A stretch of 64,000 nucleotides of DNA from Ardenticatenaceae bacterium (lineage in GTDB: Bacteria; Chloroflexota; Anaerolineae; Promineifilales; Promineifilaceae), in contig WYBM01000063.1 in assembly GCA_011525915.1 (NCBI GenBank), positions 1 to 64,000 on the forward strand, read 5' to 3'. Positions 43,015-52,264 of the stretch are shown here, piece after piece. The notes under the pieces were generated by a model, which worked only from the letters and a program-made list of their open reading frames with translations, did not search any database and had not been told where the DNA came from. Numbering within the stretch: the first letter of the stretch is position 1; each line of letters starts with the position of its first letter. A program made the translations under genes and the position numbers.

Positions 43015-43155
43015 AATTTATCACATAAAGCGCTGGGCACACTTCCAGACTGACATGGTTGACCGTGATGTGCCCGGCGTGGTTCTTAAAAGGGGTATTT
43101 TAACCCGTCTGGGGCATTCGTGAAAATTGGGCAGGTTGCGATACAATCGGCGGCT

Positions 43156-44763
43156 ATGAATTTGTTCTACAGCTTAAAGTCTATGTTCCCCGCACCGTTG
43201 TCCCCCAGCCGTCCATGGTTGATAATAAACGGGTTACAACTGACGTTACTTGTGCTGCTGTTGGCTGCCTGCGAACGTCCTGATCCGGATGTAACAATTA
43301 TTACCCAGGGCAGTGTCACAGGGGTGCCGCCTACGATAGCCGCCGCTTCCTTTCAACAAATCGGTGTGGCCCCGCCAGAGCCATCGGCGCCTACCGCCAC
43401 CCCCGCCCCCGTTTACTTTGACACGCCCACCCCAGATGCGCCCCATTATGATCCAGGTGGCGGCGACAGCCAGCAGATCCATACCGTAAATGCCGGCGAC
43501 ACCCTGATGTACATTTCCCAGCTTTACGGCGTGGTCCTGGATGACATTTTAGCCCTCAACCAGATGCAGGAAACCGATATCCTGCAAGTAGGCCAGCAAA
43601 TTCGCATCCCCGGCCAGGTGAGCCAGGTGGGTCCTTCTTTCAAAATCATCCCAGATAGTGAACTGGTGTTTGGGCCTACAACCAAAGGGTTTAATGTACG
43701 CCAAACGGCCGTGCCCTACAACGGCTACCTGCTGCGTTATACTGAAGACATAGAAGGCCGCCGGCTGGAAGGGCCAGAAATTGTGGAACTGGTGGCCCAT
43801 CGGCACAGTGTTAACCCCCGCCTGCTGCTGGCCCTGCTGGAATATCGTGGGGGCTGGTTGACACAACCTGTGGTGCCTGAAGGGCGGCAGCATTACCCAC
43901 TGGGCAAAGGTGCGGCCGGGCAGGAAGGGCTGTATAAGCAGTTAAGTTGGGCCGCGAACGAGCTAAACTGGGGGTATTACGGCCGGGCCGAAGCCAACCT
44001 GCACGCTTTTGCCCTGCCGGATAAAACACGTATCACCTTTGCGCCAGACATCAACGATGGTACGGCTGGCGTGCAGCGTGCCCTGGGGGGCGCCGACACC
44101 ATGACCTATGACACCTGGCTGCGTGATGTATCGTCAAACGGTTTTTACGCCACCTATGAACGCCTCTTTGGCAACCCCTTTGCCCTGGCGGTAGAGCCGC
44201 TCTGGTCACCCAATTTACCGCAGCCTGCGTTACAACTGCCCTGGGCGGCCGGTGAAACATGGTACTTCACCGGCGGGCCACACGGTGGCTGGAACACCGG
44301 CTCTGCCTGGGCTGCGCTGGACTTCGCCCCAGACGCTGACGTCCTGGGTTGTTTCGAATCCGACGCTTGGGTCACAGCCATGAGCGACGGTATTGTCACC
44401 CGCAGCGGTTTTGGCGGGGTGGTGGTTGACCTGGACGGTGACAAATTTGCCGGGACGGGCTGGGCTATCACCTACATGCACCTGGGCGAACGTGACCGCA
44501 TCCCTGTAGGGACACCAGTGCAAACGGGTGACCGGCTGGGTCATCCCTCGTGTGAAGGTGGCTTTTCTGACGGCACACACGTGCATGTGGCCCGAACGTA
44601 CAACGGCCGTTGGGTCTCGGCTGACGGTGGCACGGCTTTTAACCTGGGTGGTTGGGTTTCACAGGGAACGGGCCAGGAATACGATGGTTTCCTCATTCGT
44701 GGCAATGTCAGCAAAGAAGCATGCGCCTGCCGTGAAGAAGGCAACGCCCTTTCTCACGAGTAA
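43156..44763 (+). CDS. LysM / M23 peptidase lipoprotein
   Basis: 535 aa from ATG 43156. Lipobox LLLAAC at the end of the signal peptide, T/P-rich linker, LysM module (HTVNAGDTLMYISQLYGVVLDDILALNQM), a helical region and a C-terminal LytM/M23 domain with the metal residues visible in WAALDFAPD and THVHVAR. Such proteins cut or bind peptidoglycan. The domain has an insertion compared with minimal M23 (GCFESDAWVTAMSDGIVT). An in-frame GTG at 43120 is an alternative start. Confidence 0.85.
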   Translation: MNLFYSLKSMFPAPLSPSRPWLIINGLQLTLLVLLLAACERPDPDVTIITQGSVTGVPPTIAAASFQQIGVAPPEPSAPTATPAPVYFDTPTPDAPHYDPGGGDSQQIHTVNAGDTLMYISQLYGVVLDDILALNQMQETDILQVGQQIRIPGQVSQVGPSFKIIPDSELVFGPTTKGFNVRQTAVPYNGYLLRYTEDIEGRRLEGPEIVELVAHRHSVNPRLLLALLEYRGGWLTQPVVPEGRQHYPLGKGAAGQEGLYKQLSWAANELNWGYYGRAEANLHAFALPDKTRITFAPDINDGTAGVQRALGGADTMTYDTWLRDVSSNGFYATYERLFGNPFALAVEPLWSPNLPQPALQLPWAAGETWYFTGGPHGGWNTGSAWAALDFAPDADVLGCFESDAWVTAMSDGIVTRSGFGGVVVDLDGDKFAGTGWAITYMHLGERDRIPVGTPVQTGDRLGHPSCEGGFSDGTHVHVARTYNGRWVSADGGTAFNLGGWVSQGTGQEYDGFLIRGNVSKEACACREEGNALSHE

Positions 44764-44883
44764 GGGCAGCCCACCTACCCCTTGTTGCCGACTTTTCTGG
44801 GCGGGCATACAATGGGCAGGCAGCTGCGGCTCTTGGACATTCTACCCCGGCGGGCTGGCAGCAACAGAGACGGAGGACACGTT

Positions 44884-45564
44884 GTGAAGTGGAAACCAAT
44901 CCCACGAGCTGGTTTTTATTCGTTTAAGGAAGAACTGCTAAACAGCCTCACCCATGGTATTGGCACTATCCTGGCCGCTGTTGGTCTGGTGACCCTGGTG
45001 ATATTAGCCGCGATCTATGGTGACGCCTGGCGTGTGGTCAGTTTTACCATTTACGGCAGCAGTCTGGTGTTCCTCTACCTGGCATCTACGCTGTACCACA
45101 GCGCCCGCCGGCCGCGCCTGAAACAATTTTACCGGCTGCTGGACCATGCGGCCGTGTACCTGCTCATTGCCGGTACCTACACCCCTTTTTTGCTGGTAAA
45201 ACTGCGTGGCCCTGTGGGCTGGACGCTGCTGGCGGTGGTTTGGGGCATGGCCCTGATGGGCATCGCTTTTAAGGTGCTGTTTATCGGTCGTTTTGAAAAA
45301 TGGACCACCCTGGGCTACCTCTTCATGGGCTGGATGTGCCTGCTGGCCTTTCGCCAGATGATCGTGGTGCTCCCCCCTCTGGGGTTGTTTGGCATCATGT
45401 TAGGCGGCCTTTTTTACACCGTTGGTGTTATCTTTTTTGCCTGGGAGCGCATCCCTTACAACCACGCGATATGGCATCTTTTTGTCATGGGGGGCAGTGC
45501 CGTTCACTTTGTGACTGTCTTATTGTTTCTACTGCCGTTAGGGGCCGTGGTCAACAACCCATAA
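44884..45564 (+). CDS. Hemolysin III / PAQR family membrane protein
   Basis: 226 aa from GTG 44884, with GGAGG 7 bases upstream, giving the family start KWKPIPRAGFYSFKEELLNSLTHGIG. Seven membrane helices. The metal residues of the PAQR family are present: STLYHS, LDHAAVYLLIAGTYTPF and the final AIWHLFVMGGSAVHF. Bacterial members are not proven toxins; a role in lipid hydrolysis or membrane fluidity is suspected. An ATG at 44782 is in frame but adds a non-family extension. Confidence 0.88.
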   Translation: MKWKPIPRAGFYSFKEELLNSLTHGIGTILAAVGLVTLVILAAIYGDAWRVVSFTIYGSSLVFLYLASTLYHSARRPRLKQFYRLLDHAAVYLLIAGTYTPFLLVKLRGPVGWTLLAVVWGMALMGIAFKVLFIGRFEKWTTLGYLFMGWMCLLAFRQMIVVLPPLGLFGIMLGGLFYTVGVIFFAWERIPYNHAIWHLFVMGGSAVHFVTVLLFLLPLGAVVNNP

Positions 45565-45683
45565 ACCGGCCAGCCAGGCAGCGGCTGTCGTCAGAACATG
45601 GCCGGACACTCAGGTCAATTCTGCCCATCACAAACACGGCCGTGCGCCCTACCTATAACCCCTGCTACATGTCATACTGAATG

Positions 45684-45699
45684 TGTGACATCTCTCACC
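45684..45699 (+). promoter_or_regulatory. CRP/FNR-type palindromic site upstream of the haem cluster
   Basis: TGTGACATCTCTCACC matches the TGTGA-N6-TCACA consensus in 9 of 10 positions. Its centre is about 42 bases before the transcription start predicted from TATAGT at 45722-45727, the class II activator position. Confidence 0.5.
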
Positions 45700-45744
45700 T
45701 ACCGGATCAAACGTCCTCAACTATAGTAAAATCCAACACAATTT

Positions 45745-45774
45745 TTGACATCTTTAGATAATTTTCCATAGAAT
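45745..45774 (+). promoter_or_regulatory. Sigma-70-type promoter of the haem cluster
   Basis: TTGACA (45745-45750) and TAGAAT (45769-45774) with an 18-base spacer. Predicted start near 45781, giving a leader of about 12 bases with AAGGAG (45782-45787) 5 bases before the ATG at 45793. A second box, TATAGT at 45722, may be an upstream promoter. Confidence 0.55.
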
Positions 45775-45792
45775 TACATTCAAGGAGACGCC

Positions 45793-46935
45793 ATGTCTGA
45801 TAATACCTATCCGCCGCCACGCCTCATCTTCTGGGAAACCACCGCTGGCTGCAACCTGGAATGTATCCACTGCCGCCGTATTACGGTGGCTAACCAGCTT
45901 CTACCCCAAGACCTGACAACGGCCGAAGCACTCGACATGGTGGATCAGATCGCCGCCTTGGGCCGGCCAATCTTTGTATTATCCGGCGGTGAACCATTGT
46001 TTCGCCCAGACATCTTCGATATCGCCCGCCACGCTGCCAGCACCGGGCTGATTGTGGCCCTGGCCACCAACGGCACGCTTATTACGGCCGACGTGGCCCA
46101 TAAAATTAAAGAAAGTGGCATTCGGCGTGTCAGCGTAAGTTTCGACGGTGCCGATGCCCCTACGCATGATATCTTTCGAGGTCCGGGGGCGTTTGATAAG
46201 GCTGTCACCGGTATGGCACACCTGCGCGAAGTAGGGGTGCCCTGCCAGATCAACACTACCGTAGCCAGCCATAATGTGCATCAAATGCCAGAAACGCTGG
46301 CCCTGGCCAAAAGGATGGGCGCCGTAGCCCTGCACCTCTTCTTGTTAGTTCCGGTGGGCTGCGGCGTAGAAATTGCCGAAGACAAGCAAATCTCACCGGA
46401 GGAGTATGAAGCGGTTTTGAACTGGATGTATGATGTAGAGATGGTGGGAGACATTGAGCTCAAAGCCACCTGTGCCCCACATTATTTCCGTATTGTACGC
46501 CAGCGGCAGGCAGAGGAACGGCACATGGGCATCTTTCGCAAACGCCCTGAATCCATGCACCGGCAGCAGCATGGCGGTAATACCCACACGGGCGGGCACC
46601 CTGGTGGCCACCCGGCCATGAACACCATGACCAAAGGCTGCCTGGCCGGCACCGGTGTCACCTTCATTAGCCATCGTGGCGAAGTGTTCCCCTGCGGCTA
46701 TCTGCCGGTGGAAGCAGGCCACATCCGCCGCCAATCATTTCAGGAGGTATGGCAAACATCGCCACTTTTTGCCGAACTGCGCGAACCAGATATGTTAGGT
46801 GGCAAATGCGGCCTTTGTGAGTTTAAGAAAATTTGCGCCGGCTGTCGCGCGCGGGCCTTTGGTACTGATGGGGATTATTTGGGCGAAGAGCCGTTTTGTA
46901 CGTACATTCCCCGTGCCGCCATTGGTATCCAATAA
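45793..46935 (+). CDS. ahbD: AhbD-like radical SAM/SPASM haem b synthase
   Basis: 380 aa. Radical SAM cluster C20-x3-C24-x2-C27 (CNLECIHC), GGEPLFRPDIF, ATNGTL, and a SPASM domain with CGYLP, GKCGLCEFKKICAGCRARAFG and EPFC. ATCAPHYFR and the TKGC...G.GVTFISHRG block are what I recall from AhbD, which decarboxylates Fe-coproporphyrin III to haem b without oxygen. A His/Gly-rich insert (about residues 257-276) is extra. It heads the haem cluster, 18 bases before hemY. NirJ- or AhbC-type activity is the alternative. Confidence 0.75.
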   Translation: MSDNTYPPPRLIFWETTAGCNLECIHCRRITVANQLLPQDLTTAEALDMVDQIAALGRPIFVLSGGEPLFRPDIFDIARHAASTGLIVALATNGTLITADVAHKIKESGIRRVSVSFDGADAPTHDIFRGPGAFDKAVTGMAHLREVGVPCQINTTVASHNVHQMPETLALAKRMGAVALHLFLLVPVGCGVEIAEDKQISPEEYEAVLNWMYDVEMVGDIELKATCAPHYFRIVRQRQAEERHMGIFRKRPESMHRQQHGGNTHTGGHPGGHPAMNTMTKGCLAGTGVTFISHRGEVFPCGYLPVEAGHIRRQSFQEVWQTSPLFAELREPDMLGGKCGLCEFKKICAGCRARAFGTDGDYLGEEPFCTYIPRAAIGIQ

Positions 46936-46953
46936 ATGGCCGACCGCTAACCG

Positions 46954-48447
46954 ATGACAGGACCAACAGATTTTATGGAACATTCCAGACACATCACCAT
47001 CATTGGCGGCGGCATTACCGGGTTGAGCACAGCCTGGTATGTACAGCAGGAGGCCGCTCGTCAAAATATTGACATAACGTACACTTTAGTAGAGCAATCT
47101 GACCGGTGGGGCGGCAAAATCCTGACGGAAACAATAGAGGGTTTTGGTGAACGGCCGTTTGTCGTCGAAGGCGGACCAGACTCTTTCCTGACACAAAAAC
47201 CGTGGGCAGCCCAATTGGCGCATGAGTTAGGCATAGATGATCAATTTTTGCCCACCAATGACAGCCGCCGCCAGACATTCATCTTACATCGTGGTAAGCC
47301 CACTCCCCTACCAGATGGGGTCATGCTGATTGTGCCTACTAAAATTAAGCCGTTTGTCTTCTCCCGGCTCATTTCTCCCTGGGGCAAACTGCGTATGGGG
47401 TTGGACTGGTTCATCCCACCTAAACGTGATGACGGCGACGAAACATTGGCCACTTTTATCAACCGCCGCCTGGGACAAGAAGCATTGGACAAAATCGCCG
47501 AGCCGCTGTTGTCTGGCATTTACAATGCTGACGCCGAAATGCAAAGCATGATGGCCACCTTCCCCCGTTTTCGGGAGATTGAAAGGCGGCATGGCAGCCT
47601 CATCAAGGGCATGCTGGCGGCGCAAAAGGCCCGCCAATCATCGGCCCCGGACCAGGCATCTAGCATGTTCACCTCTTTCAAACCAGGTATGGAAGAGCTG
47701 GTATTGGCGCTGCGGCAGCAGTTAACTGGCGACTGCCGCCTGGGCACGGCCGTCAGGCAAATAGCGTACGGGCCATCACCAACAGCTAACTGGCAGCTGT
47801 TTTTACAAGACGGCACTATTTTACAGACCAATGCCATCATCCTGGCGGTACCGGCGTTTGTGGCTGCCCAATTGCTGGCCGATATTGCCCCTGAAGCTGC
47901 CCGTACCCTGCAGACAATCCGTTACGTAAGCACCGGCACCATTTCCCTGGCCTACCGGCGCGCAGAGATTAACCACCCATTAAATGGGTTTGGCATTGTC
48001 ATTCCCCGCAGCGAACGGCGGCGTATCAACGCCATCACCTGGAGTTCGACTAAATTTGACCACCGTGCGCCGGACGCTTATGCGCTGCTGCGCGTCTTTT
48101 TTGGCGGCTCGCGCACACCAGAGATGATGGCCGTGCCTGATGACACCTTGCTGCCCGTGGTGCAGGCAGAGCTGGCAGAGATCATGGGGGTGACGGCCGT
48201 GCCCGTTTTCCACCGCATCTACCGCTGGCAGCAGTCCAATCCACAATATGATGTTGGGCATCTGCAAAGGGTGGCCGCGGTTGAGGCCCACCTGCCAGAG
48301 CGGTTGTTTGTCACCGGCAGCCCCTACCGGGGTGTAGGCCTGCCAGATTGTGTGCGGCAGGCAAAAGAAACGGCCGTCAACGTCATAGCCGCCCTGTCCA
48401 CCCAATCACCAGAAACGGCCGTAATTCGGGTTGACCGGAAAATTTAA
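46954..48447 (+). CDS. hemY: Coproporphyrinogen/protoporphyrinogen III oxidase (HemY/CgoX-like)
   Basis: 497 aa FAD protein. GGGITGLSTAWYVQQEA is the dinucleotide fold; EGGPDSFLTQKPWAAQL, PTKIKPFVFSRLISPWGK, EPLLSGIYNADAEMQSMMATFPRF and RHGSLIKGM follow the Bacillus HemY (CgoX) pattern closely, so coproporphyrinogen III is the likely substrate. The C-terminus has FVTGSPYRGVGLPDCV for FAD binding. Translation may begin at ATG 46954 or 46975. It is the second gene of the cluster and is coupled to the AhbD-like gene. Confidence 0.9.
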   Translation: MTGPTDFMEHSRHITIIGGGITGLSTAWYVQQEAARQNIDITYTLVEQSDRWGGKILTETIEGFGERPFVVEGGPDSFLTQKPWAAQLAHELGIDDQFLPTNDSRRQTFILHRGKPTPLPDGVMLIVPTKIKPFVFSRLISPWGKLRMGLDWFIPPKRDDGDETLATFINRRLGQEALDKIAEPLLSGIYNADAEMQSMMATFPRFREIERRHGSLIKGMLAAQKARQSSAPDQASSMFTSFKPGMEELVLALRQQLTGDCRLGTAVRQIAYGPSPTANWQLFLQDGTILQTNAIILAVPAFVAAQLLADIAPEAARTLQTIRYVSTGTISLAYRRAEINHPLNGFGIVIPRSERRRINAITWSSTKFDHRAPDAYALLRVFFGGSRTPEMMAVPDDTLLPVVQAELAEIMGVTAVPVFHRIYRWQQSNPQYDVGHLQRVAAVEAHLPERLFVTGSPYRGVGLPDCVRQAKETAVNVIAALSTQSPETAVIRVDRKI

Positions 48448-48563
48448 CTCCGGTAAAATTTTCACAATCACCTAGATTTGCTCAGATTTTTTAGTTTTTA
48501 GATAGATTTAAAAGTGCAGCATGTGCAGTCAACCTGATGAGCTGTACCCGGAACATACCACGG

Positions 48564-49202
48564 ATGATGAATACAGATACCGAACAATGGCTTTCCCTCA
48601 GTGAAGCGGCCCGGCGTTTGAATGTACACCCCACCACATTGCGCCGTTGGGCAGACAACGGTGATATACCCCTGATGTTAACACCTGGCGGCCATCGCCG
48701 GTTTGCCCAATCAGATATTGACCAGTTCGCCCACAACCGGCACGGGCTGCGCCGCCTGAGCGGCATTGAGCAGGTCTGGGCAGACCGGGCCTTGACTGTG
48801 GCTCGGGCCGAAATTGTAGCCCACCAGGACGCGCACTGGATGATGGCCATTGATGAGGCCACCCGGGAACAAAACCGGGTCATGGGGCGGCAGCTTATGG
48901 CCCTGACCTTGCAATATATCTCCAATGGTGATGACGACCAATTGATTGAGGAGGCACGCCGCATGGGGAGGGAATACGGCCGTACCTGCCTGCATATTAA
49001 CATGCCCCTGACCGCTGCCTTGCAAGCTTCTATGTTCTTCCGCGACACCATGATAGAAACGGCGCTGCAGCTGCCAGAAAACGTGAATATCCGGCCGGAA
49101 GCCAATGTCCGGCTGCTGCGCCGCATTAACACCCTGCTAAATGCCGTCCATCTGGCTATTGCCGAGGTCTATGATGCCACCGATTCTGTGTCTAGGTCTT
49201 AA
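48564..49202 (+). CDS. MerR/BldC-type HTH regulator inside the haem cluster
   Basis: 212 aa from ATG 48564. N-terminal helix-turn-helix LSLSEAARRLNVHPTTLRRWADNGDIPLMLTPGGHRRFAQSDIDQF (excisionase/BldC type with wing). A helical C-terminal domain of about 130 residues contains two His (AHQDAHWMM) and a conserved-looking PEANVRLLRRINTLLNAVHLAIAEVY. It resembles the RsbRD/helical sensor class only loosely. Its end overlaps hemA by 29 bases, so it is part of the cluster and may sense haem or redox state (inference). Confidence 0.7.
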   Translation: MMNTDTEQWLSLSEAARRLNVHPTTLRRWADNGDIPLMLTPGGHRRFAQSDIDQFAHNRHGLRRLSGIEQVWADRALTVARAEIVAHQDAHWMMAIDEATREQNRVMGRQLMALTLQYISNGDDDQLIEEARRMGREYGRTCLHINMPLTAALQASMFFRDTMIETALQLPENVNIRPEANVRLLRRINTLLNAVHLAIAEVYDATDSVSRS

Positions 49203-50421
49203 TCATCACACCGCTCCGGTAGCCCTGCGTGAGCGGTTGAGCTGCTCTCTGGTAGCCATCACAGCGCAGCTGCCAGCAGACACGGCCGTGCTTGAACTGG
49301 CCGTCCTGGGTACCTGTAATCGCGTTGAACTCTACGCGGTCATTCAGCCCCACGTTGCCGCACCAAAGCTCTTTTTGCTAAACTTGCTGGCGCAGGCAAA
49401 CCAGGTAGACCCGGCCGAGTTTATGGAGTATGTCTACTTTATGACGGGCGACACGGCCGTCAACCATCTGCTGCGGGTAGCTGCCGGGTTAGAATCACTG
49501 GTATTAGGTGAGCCCCAAATTTTAGGCCAGGTAACAGATGCCTATATGACGGCCGTAAACCAGCACACCATTGGTCCCGTCATCAATGCCCTGTTTAAAA
49601 CCGCCATTCGTGCGGGCAAACGTGCCCGCGCCGAAACCACCATCGGCAGTAACCCGGCCAGCGTCAGTTCCGTGGCCATTGCCCTGGCCCAACAAACATT
49701 AGGTCCCCTTGACCATCGCCAGATCTTAGTGATAGGCGCCGGGCAAATGGGGCGGTTGGCGCTTAAAGCGCTGCGCCAACGAGGCCTGAGCCACATTGCT
49801 GTGGCCAACCGCACCGTAGCCCGCGCTCAGGCGCTGACGGCTGCCTGGGGTGGCCCAGCTTATGGCCTGGATGAACTGCCCACGGCCATTGCCAACGCCG
49901 ATGTGGTCATCACGGCCGTGTCATCCAGCCAGCCACTCATTGGCAGCAGCACCATAGCGCCGCGGGCACGGCCGCTGGTTATGGTAGATATTGCCGTACC
50001 ACGTAACGTAGACACGGCCGTGGCCACACTGCCTCACGTGCGCCTGTATGATGTAGATGATTTACAGGCCACCTTGGATGAATCGCTGGCAGCACGCCAG
50101 GCAGAAATTCCGTATGTAGAGCAGATCATCATCGAAGAGACGGGGCTGTTTGCCACCCAACTGAGTGAACTGGCGGTGAAACCGCTCATTAGGGACATGC
50201 GGCGTAAGGCCGAACAAATCCGTGAGACAGAACTGGAACGCACCATGCGCCATCTGGGTGATCTGGATGCGCAAACAGCAGCGCACATCAAGCATCTTTC
50301 GCAGTCCATTGTGAACAAGCTTTTACACGAACCAACACTGCTGCTTAAGCAAAAAGCAAGCAACAATCAGGCTGATGCTTATGCTACGGCCGTGCGTGAA
50401 CTCTTTGGATTACCAGAATAA
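49174..50421 (+). CDS. hemA: Glutamyl-tRNA reductase
   Basis: 415 aa from ATG 49174, with GAGG 6 bases upstream. N-terminal catalytic Cys 48 in VLGTCNRVELYA, LESLVLGEPQILGQV, the NADPH fold (LVIGAGQMGRLALKAL) and the C-terminal dimer helix. It reduces glutamyl-tRNA to glutamate-1-semialdehyde, the first step of the C5 haem route. The gene contains at least six ACGGCCGT octamers, each read as Thr-Ala-Val. Confidence 0.95.
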   Translation: MPPILCLGLNHHTAPVALRERLSCSLVAITAQLPADTAVLELAVLGTCNRVELYAVIQPHVAAPKLFLLNLLAQANQVDPAEFMEYVYFMTGDTAVNHLLRVAAGLESLVLGEPQILGQVTDAYMTAVNQHTIGPVINALFKTAIRAGKRARAETTIGSNPASVSSVAIALAQQTLGPLDHRQILVIGAGQMGRLALKALRQRGLSHIAVANRTVARAQALTAAWGGPAYGLDELPTAIANADVVITAVSSSQPLIGSSTIAPRARPLVMVDIAVPRNVDTAVATLPHVRLYDVDDLQATLDESLAARQAEIPYVEQIIIEETGLFATQLSELAVKPLIRDMRRKAEQIRETELERTMRHLGDLDAQTAAHIKHLSQSIVNKLLHEPTLLLKQKASNNQADAYATAVRELFGLPE

Positions 50422-50514
50422 ATATCGTAGAATTTGTTGAGAACAGGATGGACGGGCCTTACGCGAGAAAAGGAGAAAAGTGACCGTGTCCGTCCTGTTA
50501 CCCCCTCTTTAGAA

Positions 50515-51429
50515 ATGGTTAAAACACAAACTTTGGTGATCGGCAGCCGCACTTCCAAACTGGCGTTGTGGCAGACCCATCACATCAAGCAGCAGCTTGA
50601 AGCCTTTTGGCCTGGTCTGGAGTGCCGCCTGGAAACAGTTATTACTCAGGGTGACAAGACGCTGGACAAGCCTCTGCCCCAGATTGGCGGCAAGGGGTTA
50701 TTTACGGCCGAACTGGAGTTAGCTTTACATAACGGAACCATTGATCTAGCCGTACATTCACTTAAAGATTTACCCATCGAAAATAATGCCGGGCTGACCC
50801 TGGGCGCCATTTCCGCACGGGCTGATGTGCGTGATGTGCTGGTGGCCACACAAGGCTGGACACTGGCTACCTTGCCTGACAGAGCCATAGTGGGCACCAG
50901 CAGCCTGCGCCGCCAGGCTCAGCTATTGGCCTATCGTCCTGATCTAAAGGTTATGTCAATTCGCGGGAATGTTGACACCCGCATTCGCAAGGTGTTGGCC
51001 AGTGAGTACGACGCAACAGTGCTGGCCGCGGCCGGGGTGACCCGGCTGGGGCTGGACGCCCACATTACTGACTGGCTGCCCCTGGACGTGATGCTGCCGG
51101 CACCCGGGCAGGGAGCGCTGGCCGTGCAGTGCCGGGCAGCAGACACGGCCGTGCAGCGCCTATTGGCCCCTCTGAATGACACCGCCGCTCACACCTGTGT
51201 TACGGCCGAGCGCGCCTTCCTCAACGGTTTAGGTGGGGGCTGCTCACTGCCGGTGGCCGCTTATGCCACCTTAACAGCTGAAGAGATTATGTTAACTGCA
51301 TTGGTAGCCGCGGAAGATGGACAGCCAGTCATACGGCTGGAGGGTCACGGCCGTGACCCCCACGCTCTGGGGGCCGCCCTGGCCCAACAGGCCCTGGCCC
51401 AAGGGGCGGAGGCGCTGCTGCATGGCTGA
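50515..51429 (+). CDS. hemC: Porphobilinogen deaminase (hydroxymethylbilane synthase)
   Basis: 304 aa from ATG 50515. LVIGSRTSKLALWQ, ITQGDKTLDKPLPQIGGKGLFT, DLAVHSLKDLP, the Arg-rich SSLRRQAQLL and RGNVDTRIRK, and the dipyrromethane-binding Cys 243 in GLGGGCSLP. It joins four porphobilinogens into hydroxymethylbilane. It overlaps hemD by 8 bases. Confidence 0.95.
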   Translation: MVKTQTLVIGSRTSKLALWQTHHIKQQLEAFWPGLECRLETVITQGDKTLDKPLPQIGGKGLFTAELELALHNGTIDLAVHSLKDLPIENNAGLTLGAISARADVRDVLVATQGWTLATLPDRAIVGTSSLRRQAQLLAYRPDLKVMSIRGNVDTRIRKVLASEYDATVLAAAGVTRLGLDAHITDWLPLDVMLPAPGQGALAVQCRAADTAVQRLLAPLNDTAAHTCVTAERAFLNGLGGGCSLPVAAYATLTAEEIMLTALVAAEDGQPVIRLEGHGRDPHALGAALAQQALAQGAEALLHG

Positions 51430-52219
51430 TCATCTGCCCCTGGCACACCGGCGCATCGTCGTCACCCGTAGTCCGGATCAGGCCGAGGCCATGTGCGCTC
51501 AATTGGCGGCGCTGGGGGCCACGGCCGTACGCTTTCCGGCTATCGATTTTATACCCCTGCCTGCCCCAGAGTTGGACACGGCGCTGGCCCATGTACAGAC
51601 GTATGATTGGCTGCTTTTTACCAGTGGCAACGCCGTGCGCTTCTTCTTTGACCGCCTGGCACAAACGCCAGCCTATCACTTCGTAACTGGCGGCAGCACA
51701 CTGCGTATCGCCGCCGTGGGTTCAGCTACACAGCAGCTTCTGGCAGAAAAGCAAATTACGGTAGATTTTGTGCCCGATATGTTTACCGGCGAACAGTTGG
51801 CGTTAGGGCTGGCCAATGTCGCCGGTCAGCGCATTTTGCTGCCGCGGGCCAGCCAGGGCCGCCCGGAAATTGTGGACATTCTGCGCCGCCGGGGGGCGGT
51901 GGTTGATGATATACCCTTGTATGCTACGGTCACGGCCGTGCCTACCCCCGACGCCCTGGCTGAACTGGAAAAAGGAGTGGACATGTTTACCTTTACCAGC
52001 CCTTCCAGCGTGCGCAACTTTTGGCAGATAGTCAGCTCAGGAATTGTCAGGTTTGCCAAACCTGGTGAACCTACACGAATAGCCGTTATTGGCCCGGCGA
52101 CTGCGGCCGAGGCTGAAAAAGTCAGCCTGCCCGTAGACATCATGCCGGAAGCATACACCATTGAGGGGCTGGTCACGGCCGTGGCTGATTATTTCCAACG
52201 GCTGCCAGCGCAGCTTTAA
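51422..52219 (+). CDS. hemD: Uroporphyrinogen-III synthase
   Basis: 265 aa from ATG 51422, overlapping the hemC stop. Two alternating domains with RRIVVTRSPDQAEAMCAQLAALGATAVRFPAIDF, WLLFTSGNAVRFFFDRL, ILLPRASQGRPEIVDIL, FTFTSPSSVRNF and IAVIGPATAAEAE. HemD proteins are poorly conserved, but fold motifs and position are clear. It closes and flips ring D of the tetrapyrrole. Confidence 0.92.
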   Translation: MADHLPLAHRRIVVTRSPDQAEAMCAQLAALGATAVRFPAIDFIPLPAPELDTALAHVQTYDWLLFTSGNAVRFFFDRLAQTPAYHFVTGGSTLRIAAVGSATQQLLAEKQITVDFVPDMFTGEQLALGLANVAGQRILLPRASQGRPEIVDILRRRGAVVDDIPLYATVTAVPTPDALAELEKGVDMFTFTSPSSVRNFWQIVSSGIVRFAKPGEPTRIAVIGPATAAEAEKVSLPVDIMPEAYTIEGLVTAVADYFQRLPAQL

Positions 52220-52264
52220 ACATACTGCCTGCATCCAACGGCCATGAACACCCGGAGATTAAAG

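Noticed and set aside
45793..46935. Hypothesis that the AhbD-like enzyme fills a gap because hemQ is missing
   Set aside because: The gene at 53320 is a ChdC/HemQ of the chlorite-dismutase family with plausible Tyr and His ligands, so the pathway is complete without AhbD; the finding was restated as two parallel terminal enzymes.
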